Positions 51,604-59,906 of a stretch of 64,000 bases of DNA are shown here, piece by piece. The stretch's first letter is position 1. Every line of letters starts with the position of its first letter. The position numbers were made by a program, and so were the translations under genes. The stretch comes from Clostridia bacterium (lineage in GTDB: Bacteria; Bacillota; Clostridia; Lachnospirales; Lachnospiraceae): contig CAJTAK010000007.1 in the NCBI GenBank assembly GCA_910574255.1, positions 124,001 through 188,000 of the forward strand, given 5' to 3'. The notes beneath the pieces are model-generated. The model saw only the letters and a list, made by a program, of their open reading frames with translations, had not been told where the DNA came from and did not search any database.

Positions 51604-52647
51604 CTAAAGACTCCATGCCTTAGGGATAAAATACTCGTTAAACTTGTAAATGGCATATTGATCTGTCATACCGGAGATATAATCACAGACAACGATCTCC
51701 TTTTCCTCCTGCTCCTTGTAAAGCATATCAAGAAATTCCTCAGACATGGTATCCGGACGCCCCATGTAATGAGAAAACAGAGCCTCCAAAAGCTCCTGAG
51801 CCTTCGTCTCTTCTCCCTTGGCTATGGGATTGGTATACAGATTCTTAAACATAAAGGTCCTCAGATCCTGCATGGCCTGCCCTACCTCCAAAGACATGCG
51901 GATCATAGGCTGTTCCTCGCAAAGCTCTCCGGGGGGAGTCTTAAGACGGTCAATATTATGTATCACAATGTCATGAATCAGGGTATTCAGACGCTCCCTG
52001 GTAGAACCTCCGAGAATCTCCCGGTATTCCCTTGGAATATCCGTCTCCTCTAAGATTCCGGCACGAATGGCATCATCAATATCGTGATTGATATAGGCAA
52101 TCTTATCTGCAAAGCGCACAATCTGCCCTTCCAGCGTAGCAGGATTGCCGCTTGTTCTGTGATTGCGGATCCCGTCCCGGACCTCCCAGGTAAGATTCAG
52201 CCCTTTTCCCTGCTTTTCCAGCCGTTCCACCACCCGGACGCTCTGTTCATAGTGGGCAAAGCCTCTGGTGCACAGCTTATTCAGGGCCCTCTCCCCTGCG
52301 TGGCCAAAAGGAGTGTGCCCCAGATCATGCCCCAGGGCAATGGCCTCCGTCAAATCCTCGTTAAGCCGCAGAGCCTTTGCTACGGTTCTGGCTGTCTGGG
52401 AAACCTCCAGTGTGTGAGTCAGTCTCGTTCGATAGTGATCCCCTCTGGGGGTCAAAAACACCTGGGTCTTGTGCTTTAGACGGCGGAAGGACTTGCAGTG
52501 AAGGATCCGATCCCTGTCCCTCTGATATATAGGGCGAATATCACAGGGCGCTTCTTCCACATCTCTTCCCCTGGAAGCTCTGCTTAAGGCTGCATAAGGG
52601 CTTAGATACTCACTTTCCCATTGTTCTGTACTCTCCCGAATCGTCAT
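51604..52647 (-). CDS. dgt: Deoxyguanosinetriphosphate triphosphohydrolase-like protein
   Basis: A 347-residue HD hydrolase of the dGTPase family: KSFRRLKHKTQVFLTPRGDH, TRLTHTLEVSQTARTVA (first His), ALGHDLGHTPFGHAGERALN (His-Asp and second His), and DKIAYINHDIDDAIRAGIL (last Asp). It hydrolyses dNTPs to nucleosides and triphosphate, affecting dNTP balance. The family in Firmicutes is commonly placed directly before dnaG, as here. Exact nucleotide preference is not deducible. Confidence 0.92.
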   Translation of the reverse strand: MTIRESTEQWESEYLSPYAALSRASRGRDVEEAPCDIRPIYQRDRDRILHCKSFRRLKHKTQVFLTPRGDHYRTRLTHTLEVSQTARTVAKALRLNEDLTEAIALGHDLGHTPFGHAGERALNKLCTRGFAHYEQSVRVVERLEKQGKGLNLTWEVRDGIRNHRTSGNPATLEGQIVRFADKIAYINHDIDDAIRAGILEETDIPREYREILGGSTRERLNTLIHDIVIHNIDRLKTPPGELCEEQPMIRMSLEVGQAMQDLRTFMFKNLYTNPIAKGEETKAQELLEALFSHYMGRPDTMSEEFLDMLYKEQEEKEIVVCDYISGMTDQYAIYKFNEYFIPKAWSL

Positions 52648-52741
52648 AAGCCTCTCCTTTCCGGCAAAAGCCTTTCCATATGTTCCGTCTGTGTCGTCTG
52701 CAAAACCACTTCTTCACACTGACTAAACTGGTTCTATTATA

Positions 52742-53326
52742 TTAATTCTGCGTCCGTCTCTGATTTCCTCTTTTTTTCATTAAATTTGGATATTCTTTTT
52801 TTCCTGTTAAGTTTCGTCGGATATAGGCCAGGGTTATTTTCTCCCCCTGTTCTGACAGCATATGCAGCAGATATTCCAAAAGCTCTCTCGTCTCCTCATG
52901 AATCACATAAGCTTCCTTTCCCTGCTCATAATAAACCAGGGGCTGATGCCTGTCATAGTCCTTTCCCTTGTAAATACGGGAAGCCGCAATCCGATCCATC
53001 ATCATCTCCGCCACATACTTCGGCGGCATCTTCATGCCTGCCAGCTCCCTCCCCGTCTTTAAACTGTAATCAATCCAGTACTCATAGTGATGCTTATTCC
53101 TTCCTTTATGATGAAGCCAGGCGGAAGAATAGCCTTTGTTCTCCCGCTCCGCATTGTTGGGGCTGCGGTAGCCCTGGTAATATCTGCATCCGGGCAGAAA
53201 TTCCGCAGGAGAATACTTCGACAGGTCATGAGTTAATCCCTGCCAGTAAAGGCCGATTTTAAAACAATATCTCATAACCAACAGCCTGTGACGGGTGATG
53301 GTACAAAAATGCTTCCAAGCTTTCAT
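52742..53326 (-). CDS. DUF5662-like protein of unknown function
   Basis: A 194-residue soluble protein with an unusual density of His and aromatic residues: FCTITRHRLLVMRYCFKIGL, WQGLTHDLSKYSPAEFLPG, RYYQGYRSPNN, AWLHHKGRNKHHYEYWID and PPKYVAEMMMDRIAASRIYK. The spaced HD and HH pairs suggest a metal-binding helical protein of HD-like layout; I recall it as DUF5662. The C-terminus is basic. The gene sits 3 bp after the GlgX-like gene, so it is probably cotranscribed with it. Activity unknown. Confidence 0.8.
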   Translation of the reverse strand: MKAWKHFCTITRHRLLVMRYCFKIGLYWQGLTHDLSKYSPAEFLPGCRYYQGYRSPNNAERENKGYSSAWLHHKGRNKHHYEYWIDYSLKTGRELAGMKMPPKYVAEMMMDRIAASRIYKGKDYDRHQPLVYYEQGKEAYVIHEETRELLEYLLHMLSEQGEKITLAYIRRNLTGKKEYPNLMKKRGNQRRTQN

Positions 53327-53329
53327 TTC

Positions 53330-55210
53330 CTATTTTCCTATCAGCACCATTATGGTGCGCTCCGGCACCGTGATCATCCGCTGATCCTCTAAAACTGGTT
53401 CCTGTCCTTCCTGGTAAATACTGTCTGCTCCCTCTATGCCCGTATCTACAGCAACCCTCCATAATGCTTCCTCCGGAAGTCCCGGCAGAGCATACTCATG
53501 GGGCATCCAATGCATATTATATGCCACATAGAAGAAATCATCCTTCCCTTTTTCCTCCGTTCCTGCTTCCACATAGCTGCCTGCGTACAGAATGCCCACA
53601 CTTCTGCTGTAGTTTTCAAAATCTGCGAACCAGGCCTGCTTTCCATGGTAGGACACATCCGGATAGCCGCAGGAAAGGTAATCCGTCATCTGAAGCTCCC
53701 GACTCTGGCGGAATACAGGATGAGCCTTGCGAAATGCAATAAGCCCCTTCACATACGCAAGAAGACCTGTCTCCGTCTTCCCCGTTTTCCAGGGAATCCA
53801 GGAGATCTCGTTGTCTTGGCACCATGCATTGTTATTGCCTGACTGTGAGTTGCCTCTCTCGTCGCCGGCATAAATAAGGGGCGTTCCCTGACTTAACAAA
53901 AGGATGGCAAATGCATTGCGGAGCTGCTGCATGCGAAGCTTTAAAAGCCGCTTCTTCCGGCTGGGCCCTTCTTCTCCGCAGTTCCAGCTGTAATTGACAT
54001 TGGAGCCGTCCCGGTTAGCTTCTCCGTTGGCCTCATTGTGCTTCTCGTCATAGGACACCAGATCCATCAGCGTAAATCCATTGTGGTTTGCCATGTAATT
54101 GATGACTCCATGCCGTGCAGGACTGCGCCGTGCGCGCCAGGTAAATGCCGTAAGCCGTCCCTCATCTCCCTTTAGGAAGCGTCTGCCATCCAGCATAAAA
54201 CCGTCATTGTATTCTGCCAGATTCCGAAAGGCCGGCACTGCCTTTTCCTCATAGATCTCATCTAAGGCAAAACTTTCGCTGAAAATCTTCGTATGGCTTA
54301 AAAGCGGGTCCTGGGCCAGCGCCTCCACAGGCGCACCGTCCCGATTAATATGTACGCCGTCGATGTGATATTCCACCACCCAGTACCGGATACAGTTCAG
54401 AACCAGAGAAGCCTTCGTCCCTTTTGGAAAGTAGAATTCCAGAACAAGCTCTATCCCATTTCGATGAAGCTCTTTGATAAGCTCCTTTAACTCCTGCACC
54501 GGATTGTCCGAGGCTGCATAGGATGCCTTGGGTGCAAAATAATACGCCTTCGGGGAATATCCCCAGTAATTGATCCGGGGCTCTCCTCCGTCTAAAGGTG
54601 CATATTTCTTAAGCTCCGGATTGTCCATGGAGGCAAGCTCTGAGAATTCATATACGGGCATCAGCTCGAGCTGATTGATTCCAAGCTCTTTCAGATAGGG
54701 GATCTTCTCCTTAAGTCCCGCAAAGGTCCCTTTTGCCTTTACCTTAGAGGTGCTGTGCTTCGTAAAGCCGCGCACATGAGCCGCATATGCCACCACTTCC
54801 TCGCAGGGAAGGCGGAGGGGCCTGTCCCCCTCCCAGTCAAAGGCTCCGGGGCAGATTCTTCCCCTCAGTTCCTCCTCCTTTACGGCCTTTCCAAAGCTCT
54901 CTCTTCCTGCTATCCGGCAGGCGTAAGGGTCAGTTACAACCTGTCCGTCAATCTCATAATTATATTCGTATCTGTCTGCCGGCAGACCCTTTACCAGCAG
55001 AGAACGCAAATCTCCATATTGTCCGGTACCCTCCATGGGAATGGCGGCTTCCGCTTCTTTTCTTCCTTTTTTATAAAGCAATAAGCTGCATGCTTTTTTA
55101 TCTGGTACTGCTACTGTAAAGCAGATATCCTCCCCCAGTTTTCGGACTCCCTGACCTTGAAGAATTCCCTCTTTAATGTCATGCTGAATATTTTTGTCCC
55201 ATTTCTTCAT
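53330..55210 (-). CDS. GlgX/isoamylase-like GH13 protein, catalytic residues replaced
   Basis: A 626-residue protein with a CBM48-like N-terminus and a GH13 barrel closest to GlgX: VVAYAAHVRGFTKHSTSKVK, INYWGYSPKAYYFAPKASYA, KHNEANGEANRDGSNVNYSW, LSQGTPLIYAGDERGNSQSG and NNNAWCQDNEISWIPW. At the nucleophile the family DGFRFDLA is DGVHINRD (Arg to His, Asp to Asn); the acid/base Glu is kept in KIFSESFALDE; the family HDGFTL is NHNGFTL (Asp to Asn). Two of three catalytic carboxylates are thus missing. It may bind glycogen or alpha-glucan without cutting it. No signal peptide. Promoter at 55294-55323. Confidence 0.85.
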   Translation of the reverse strand: MKKWDKNIQHDIKEGILQGQGVRKLGEDICFTVAVPDKKACSLLLYKKGRKEAEAAIPMEGTGQYGDLRSLLVKGLPADRYEYNYEIDGQVVTDPYACRIAGRESFGKAVKEEELRGRICPGAFDWEGDRPLRLPCEEVVAYAAHVRGFTKHSTSKVKAKGTFAGLKEKIPYLKELGINQLELMPVYEFSELASMDNPELKKYAPLDGGEPRINYWGYSPKAYYFAPKASYAASDNPVQELKELIKELHRNGIELVLEFYFPKGTKASLVLNCIRYWVVEYHIDGVHINRDGAPVEALAQDPLLSHTKIFSESFALDEIYEEKAVPAFRNLAEYNDGFMLDGRRFLKGDEGRLTAFTWRARRSPARHGVINYMANHNGFTLMDLVSYDEKHNEANGEANRDGSNVNYSWNCGEEGPSRKKRLLKLRMQQLRNAFAILLLSQGTPLIYAGDERGNSQSGNNNAWCQDNEISWIPWKTGKTETGLLAYVKGLIAFRKAHPVFRQSRELQMTDYLSCGYPDVSYHGKQAWFADFENYSRSVGILYAGSYVEAGTEEKGKDDFFYVAYNMHWMPHEYALPGLPEEALWRVAVDTGIEGADSIYQEGQEPVLEDQRMITVPERTIMVLIGK

Positions 55211-55293
55211 TCAGTTCCCATCCTTTCCGCAATTTTCCGATTTGCAAAATATCGATTATCCCCCTATTATGAAATTATAAAATCGTATTTTTC

Positions 55294-55323
55294 ATTATAG
55301 CAGGTTTTGTTGGGATTTGACAA
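55294..55323 (-). promoter_or_regulatory. Promoter of the GlgX-like gene
   Basis: Minus-strand TTGTCA (55318-55323), 18-nt spacer, TATAAT (55294-55299), about 85 bp upstream of the start at 55210. Confidence 0.75.
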
Positions 55324-55422
55324 GAAATTCTCCATTGATTTGCGGAAAATTTTTCAGAATCTTTAACTTTTTTTTGTAAATAGCACAAAAATACTCTTTT
55401 TGCAGAAATTTTAACTCTTTTC

Positions 55423-55463
55423 AAAAAAATCCGGCCTTCACTCATATCTTAAAAGGCCGGATT
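55423..55463 (-). terminator. Terminator at the end of the sugar transport/sensing cluster
   Basis: Minus-strand ATCCGGCCTT and AAGGCCGGAT (10-bp stem, 14-nt loop) followed by TTTTTT, 10 bp after the stop at 55474. It closes the seven-gene cluster. Confidence 0.92.
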
Positions 55464-55473
55464 CAAACAGCAC

Positions 55474-56793
55474 TCACTGTCTTAGATAATTATTGATCGT
55501 TCTTTGCAGAATTTTCAGACTGCTGTCCACCGTTTTGTCATTTTCCAAAATATTGCTGATCTCGCTGTCAGCCAAAGCCAGGGCCTGTTCATATCTTTTG
55601 AACTGAGGCTCAATGTGTCCCTCTTCAATGACCCGTCCCAAAAGCTTCCCGCTGATTACGGTATCGCCCACTTCCATATCCTCCTGCACAATACTTTCCA
55701 TCTCACTGGACTGGGTGACGGCCTTCAACACAGAGGCTCCCTGGGAATAGCGGAAAATCTCTGTCTGCAGCTCCTCGTCATAGGTCAGAAGCTTCAGAAA
55801 TTCCCAGGCCAGCGCCTCTTCCTCTGTACTGGCGCTGATCCCCATAAGCAGCGTCTCCACCTGGGAAAGATTATCTCCCTGGGTGCCTGCAGGCATAGTG
55901 ATGCAGTCCCACTGAAAGTTGGCATAACGCTTGATTTTGTAAGGATAAGTTTTGTAAGTCCGGTACTCCGCAAATGTCAGAGGCATAAATGCCACATTGC
56001 CGTTGTTGAAATCCTCCTGTACCACCTTCTGTCCCTCATTCAGCTCGTTCAGCTGACGGATGTATTTCACAGATTCCACCAGACGCTCATCGGTAAAATA
56101 TCCCTGTGTTCCGTCCGAATCAAAGATTTCTCCCCCGTTGGAGCAGACGGCATCCATCCAGTCATAATTGAAGATTCCAAACTGGTCCGGAACACCGTCC
56201 CCGTTGGTATCCTTTGTTACCTTCTCACAAATCTCAAAGAGATCCTCCCAGGTCCAGTCCTGGTCCGGCATCGAGATGCCTTCCTTTGTAAGAAGCGTCT
56301 TATTGACAAACATAAGTGTAGGTACTGTCTCATAGGGAAGCGCATACTGAACGCCTCCATACTGCCCTGTACAGAAAGCACTGGAAAAATACCTGTCCGG
56401 GTCAAAGGATGCATCCTGTTCTATCAGTTCATCCAGATTTTTCATCACGCCCAGGGAGGAAAACTGATTGAAGTCTGTTCCCATCACCATAAATACATCC
56501 GGCTCTTTGTCCACCAAAAGCTTACGTGAGAACCACTCTGAATAATCCTCTTTCAGAACGCCGCTGTAATAGTGGATGCGGACGCCTGGATGCTCCTTTT
56601 CAAAACGGGCAATGGCTTTGTCAATGATCACAAAGCTGTTTGCGGTTGCCACATCCCAGTTGCTTCCTGTAAACATACCGAATTCCAGAATAATCTCTTT
56701 CTTTTTCCCATAATGGGCAAAAAACAGCAATATCACACACAGAACAGCTGCCATAGACGCCCATAGCCTTCCGGAAACCTTTCTTTTCTGCAT
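55474..56793 (-). CDS. Membrane-anchored family 1 extracellular solute-binding protein
   Basis: A 439-residue protein with one N-terminal hydrophobic helix (LWASMAAVLCVILLFFAHYG) lacking a lipobox Cys and a clear signal peptidase site, then a class-I sugar-binding fold: KAIARFEKEHPGVRIHYYSG, EPDVFMVMGTDFNQFSSLGV, GGVQYALPYETVPTLMFVNK and DTNGDGVPDQFGIFNYDWMD. Typical MalE-like proteins serve MalFG-type permeases; none is here. It starts 7 bp after the response regulator gene and looks cotranscribed. I infer a sensory role at the membrane beside the histidine kinase, or recruitment by a transporter encoded elsewhere. Confidence 0.83.
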   Translation of the reverse strand: MQKRKVSGRLWASMAAVLCVILLFFAHYGKKKEIILEFGMFTGSNWDVATANSFVIIDKAIARFEKEHPGVRIHYYSGVLKEDYSEWFSRKLLVDKEPDVFMVMGTDFNQFSSLGVMKNLDELIEQDASFDPDRYFSSAFCTGQYGGVQYALPYETVPTLMFVNKTLLTKEGISMPDQDWTWEDLFEICEKVTKDTNGDGVPDQFGIFNYDWMDAVCSNGGEIFDSDGTQGYFTDERLVESVKYIRQLNELNEGQKVVQEDFNNGNVAFMPLTFAEYRTYKTYPYKIKRYANFQWDCITMPAGTQGDNLSQVETLLMGISASTEEEALAWEFLKLLTYDEELQTEIFRYSQGASVLKAVTQSSEMESIVQEDMEVGDTVISGKLLGRVIEEGHIEPQFKRYEQALALADSEISNILENDKTVDSSLKILQRTINNYLRQ

Positions 56794-56800
56794 CTTTTTC

Positions 56801-57472
56801 TCAATCCTCTAATACTTGCTTTGCTGCATTGGTCTGTACTGCCCAGATTGCCAGCTGGGTCCGGTCTCTGAGATCCAGTTTATTCAAAATGGTGCTTAAG
56901 TAGTTCCGTACGGTTCCGTCTGACAGTTTAAGTGTGTCTGCAATCTCCTTATTGGTTGCACCGGTCCCTACCTGAACAATGATTTTCCACCCTGTCTTTG
57001 TCAGTTCCTCCACGCCCTTATTTCCCACCGGGATCGTATAGTCCGCCTGGGCCATCCGGGAAAACAGGCGCAGTACCTTTGTGGCAATATCCGGATTGAT
57101 CATTGCCCTGCCGCCGTATACTGTCCGGATGGCATTCTCAAGCTCTTCCATGGAAACGCCTTTTAAGAGATAACCGCTGGCGCCGAATTTCAATGCATTG
57201 TATACATATTCATCATCATCAAAGGTTGTCAGAATGATAATTTTTATCTGAGGATAATTCTCTTTGATAATCTTTGTACACTGAACGCCGTCCATCTTGG
57301 GCATCCGAATGTCCATAAGCACCACATCGGGCTTCTGCTTCCGGACGCACTGGATAACCTCCAGTCCGTCTGCCGCCACGTCAGTTACCTCAAGCCCTTC
57401 CTTGCTGTCAAGCACAATCTGAAGGCTCTGCCGGATCAGCTCCTGGTCATCTGCAATCAAAACCTTAATCAT
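56801..57472 (-). CDS. NarL/LuxR-family response regulator
   Basis: A 223-residue regulator: receiver domain (1-120) with IKVLIADDQELIRQSLQIVL, phosphoacceptor Asp in KPDVVLMDIRMPKMDGVQC, Thr in IIILTTFDDDEYV and Lys in GASGYLLKGVS; then a linker and a LuxR-type HTH (GATNKEIADTLKLSDGTVRN). It overlaps the histidine kinase gene by 8 bp, which makes the pair a certain cognate system. Likely targets are the transporter and binding protein genes of this cluster; no direct site was identified. Confidence 0.94.
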   Translation of the reverse strand: MIKVLIADDQELIRQSLQIVLDSKEGLEVTDVAADGLEVIQCVRKQKPDVVLMDIRMPKMDGVQCTKIIKENYPQIKIIILTTFDDDEYVYNALKFGASGYLLKGVSMEELENAIRTVYGGRAMINPDIATKVLRLFSRMAQADYTIPVGNKGVEELTKTGWKIIVQVGTGATNKEIADTLKLSDGTVRNYLSTILNKLDLRDRTQLAIWAVQTNAAKQVLED

Positions 57473-58784
57473 AAGTCTCCCCCCAGCGAATCGGTATGTG
57501 CGCAGTTACGGTAAATCCCTGGTGCTGTCCGTCAAAGGTAACCGTACCCCGCAGCATTTCGATTCTTTCTTTAATATGCTTCGTTCCGAAGCCGCTTTTC
57601 ATCTCTTTACAGCCAATTCCGTTATCGTGGATCTTAAGAAGCATCTCCCCCTCTATCCGCTCCAGTGTAATCCAGATCTCCTTTGCCTGCCCGTGACGGA
57701 CTGCATTGGTGATGCTCTCCTGCACGACCCGATAGATGGCGTTTTCTTCATCCTCATCGAATTTCAGATGCTTTTCCTCTGTTTTAAAATGGATGCGGAC
57801 ATCTGACACCTTACTCATATCTGTTACCATCTTACGTATGGCTACTTCAAGGCTTAAACGCTCCAGGGAATCCGGCCTCAGCTCGTTCACGGATCTTCGG
57901 ATATCCTGGATGCCCTCTCTTCCTACCTTTGACAAAAGAGCAAGCTGTTTTCTTGTCTGTTCCGGTGACACATCAACCAAAGCCAGACATGCATCCAGTC
58001 CGGTGACAATGCCCGTAAGCGTATGCCCCAGAGTGTCATGGATCTCTCTGGCCAGGCGGTTTCTCTCCTTTGTCTGGGCCATATGCTCCGTCACGTCGGC
58101 ATACTCCTGGAGTTGCTCATTGGCTGTCTGTAATTCATGGTAGAGACGGTTCACCTCTTCTATGGTTCCCCGCTGGACATTGATAACGTAGACACAGTAT
58201 ACAATAAACAATATAATATTCAAAGATAAAAGAATATTGTAGATGCTGAATAAGTACTGCTGTGTATTATAAGAGTAGTACTGAATATAATCCGACACAT
58301 TATACAGCCGCATATAGATAGAAAGCAGCTCATAATCCGCCACCAGATATCCTGCAATGGCCACGGCTACAAATACCAGCTTCATCTTGCCGTCCTTTAC
58401 ATAGGCAATGACACCGGCAAACACCAAAAGCAGCAGTCCCTTATAGTTAAAGTTCAGCCGGTAAATCACAATACTGCACGCAATCAGATCAAGAATCAGC
58501 GTAGCGACATTCCATTTATTCGGTATTTCCTTCCAAAAATGACGCATCAGAAACGTTACAATAAAGATTCCCATGAAGCCCATGCAGATGATTAGATTTG
58601 CCTTGGGGTCTTCCGGAAAGGCTGAGATAGAATTCAAAAATTCCCGTGCATCATAATTGGCAAGAATTTTTCCTGTTGTTACATAAATAAGCACACAAAT
58701 CAAGGCAACGCATAAAACATTCAAAATCAGCATTGCCCCCTGGAGCAGTGTTACAAAGCGTTCTTTCCTGTCAATCATACCCAT
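57465..58784 (-). CDS. Sensor histidine kinase, DegS/NarX (HisKA_3) type
   Basis: A 439-residue membrane kinase. The first about 190 residues hold six or so hydrophobic segments (MLILNVLCVALICVLIYVTT, LIICMGFMGIFIVTFLMRHF, LNIILFIVYCVYVI) without a large extracellular domain. A coiled coil (RLYHELQTANEQLQEYADVT) leads to the dimerisation box RNRLAREIHDTLGHTLTGI with the phospho-His, then the ATPase domain with ESITNAVRHGQAKEIWI, IHDNGIGC and GFGTKHIKERIEML. Without its own sensing domain it may read an external binding protein or the transporter. The start could also be the ATG at 58778. Confidence 0.93.
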   Translation of the reverse strand: MGMIDRKERFVTLLQGAMLILNVLCVALICVLIYVTTGKILANYDAREFLNSISAFPEDPKANLIICMGFMGIFIVTFLMRHFWKEIPNKWNVATLILDLIACSIVIYRLNFNYKGLLLLVFAGVIAYVKDGKMKLVFVAVAIAGYLVADYELLSIYMRLYNVSDYIQYYSYNTQQYLFSIYNILLSLNIILFIVYCVYVINVQRGTIEEVNRLYHELQTANEQLQEYADVTEHMAQTKERNRLAREIHDTLGHTLTGIVTGLDACLALVDVSPEQTRKQLALLSKVGREGIQDIRRSVNELRPDSLERLSLEVAIRKMVTDMSKVSDVRIHFKTEEKHLKFDEDEENAIYRVVQESITNAVRHGQAKEIWITLERIEGEMLLKIHDNGIGCKEMKSGFGTKHIKERIEMLRGTVTFDGQHQGFTVTAHIPIRWGETYD

Positions 58785-58803
58785 CCATTCCAGTTCCGCA
58801 AGC

Positions 58804-58837
58804 CCTGGACAGTATATCCTTCTATGTGCTGTCCAGG
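58804..58837 (-). other. Intercistronic hairpin between second binding protein and kinase genes
   Basis: CCTGGACAG and CTGTCCAGG form a perfect 9-bp stem with a 16-nt loop. There is no U-tract, so it more likely stabilises or limits the mRNA between transporter-type genes and the two-component genes than terminates transcription. Confidence 0.55.
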
Positions 58838-58850
58838 CCCTGCTGTTAAA

Positions 58851-59852
58851 CTATTGCCATCCGTTAACTTCATAGTCGCTCAGATTTTCCCTTGTAATCA
58901 TATAAGGCTCTATACTGATGTAAGGCTCTATTTCTATCCCGCTTAGATAGTCATAAGCTTTTTTTACAGCCACTTCGCCAATGGTCTTAGGGCTCTGGGC
59001 ACTGGTTCCGGACACAACCCCAAGCTCCAGCATTGCCTTAAAATCCGGAGAGCCGTCAATTCCGTAGATCAGGACGCCGTCTTCCCTGTGATACTGCTGC
59101 AGCGCCGCCAGCGCTCCTAATGCGCTTGGATCATTTCCGCCCAGAACCACATTGAATTCTATGTCCTTTTTGAGGAATTCTGCTATCATATCCGCTGACA
59201 CCTCAAACTCTCCCGCCCCTGCCTGGGTATATACCACCTGATAATTTTCATTTCCTTCAATCGTGTCCAGAAAACCCTGTACACGATTTGTAATGGAGGT
59301 CTGAATTGGATTATCAATAATCACAATCCGTGCGCTGTCCACCTGCTTCATCATCTCCTGAGCACACAGAACGCCGGCCTGGTAATTGTCCGTCTCAATG
59401 ACGGAGATCACATACTCTCTGTCCTTAACAACTGTGTCAATATTGATAACCAGAACGCCGGCTTCCCGGCATGCCTCCAGTGCAGGCTTCACCCTCTCCC
59501 AGTCCACCGGGTTCAGAAAGAGTACCTCAATCCCTTCCTCTATCATTTCCATTATCTGAGCGTTCTGTTTGTCCTGGTCCTGGCTCGGATCTCTGGAAAT
59601 GAGAATATCTCCGTTTCCGGATACGCCTTCCTCAATAGCCTCATGGAGTACGTCAAAATACGGATTGTTCCTGGTCATATAGGTGGCTCCGAAAACCCGG
59701 GGAACATGTTCTTCCTTATTGTCCCGCAACATCCCACAGCCTGTCAAGATGCTAAGACAAATCATAAACCCGATTACGCAAAAACCCTTCAAAAAGCAGC
59801 AGTGCGGGAACCACATCTTTATGGTGCTTTTTTTCATCTTCTTCTCCACCAC
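58851..59852 (-). CDS. Second sugar-binding lipoprotein, paralogue of the transporter binding protein
   Basis: A 333-residue periplasmic-binding-protein-like lipoprotein. The N-terminal hydrophobic stretch GFCVIGFMICLSILTGCGML contains a lipobox LTGC. The mature part has VFGATYMTRNNPYFDVLHEA, EVLFLNPVDWERVKPALEAC, VLGGNDPSALGALAALQQYH and LIYGIDGSPDFKAMLELGVV, and ends NGWQ as its paralogue at 62735-63760 ends DGWQ. It starts from GTG with AAGGAGG 5 nt upstream. Lying between the permease and the kinase, it may present the sugar to the kinase rather than, or as well as, to the transporter. Confidence 0.9.
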   Translation of the reverse strand: MVEKKMKKSTIKMWFPHCCFLKGFCVIGFMICLSILTGCGMLRDNKEEHVPRVFGATYMTRNNPYFDVLHEAIEEGVSGNGDILISRDPSQDQDKQNAQIMEMIEEGIEVLFLNPVDWERVKPALEACREAGVLVINIDTVVKDREYVISVIETDNYQAGVLCAQEMMKQVDSARIVIIDNPIQTSITNRVQGFLDTIEGNENYQVVYTQAGAGEFEVSADMIAEFLKKDIEFNVVLGGNDPSALGALAALQQYHREDGVLIYGIDGSPDFKAMLELGVVSGTSAQSPKTIGEVAVKKAYDYLSGIEIEPYISIEPYMITRENLSDYEVNGWQ

Positions 59853-59906
59853 AAAAGCCTCCTTGGTCCGAAGACCGCAGAGACTTATTGTGTATATTGG
59901 TACTTT

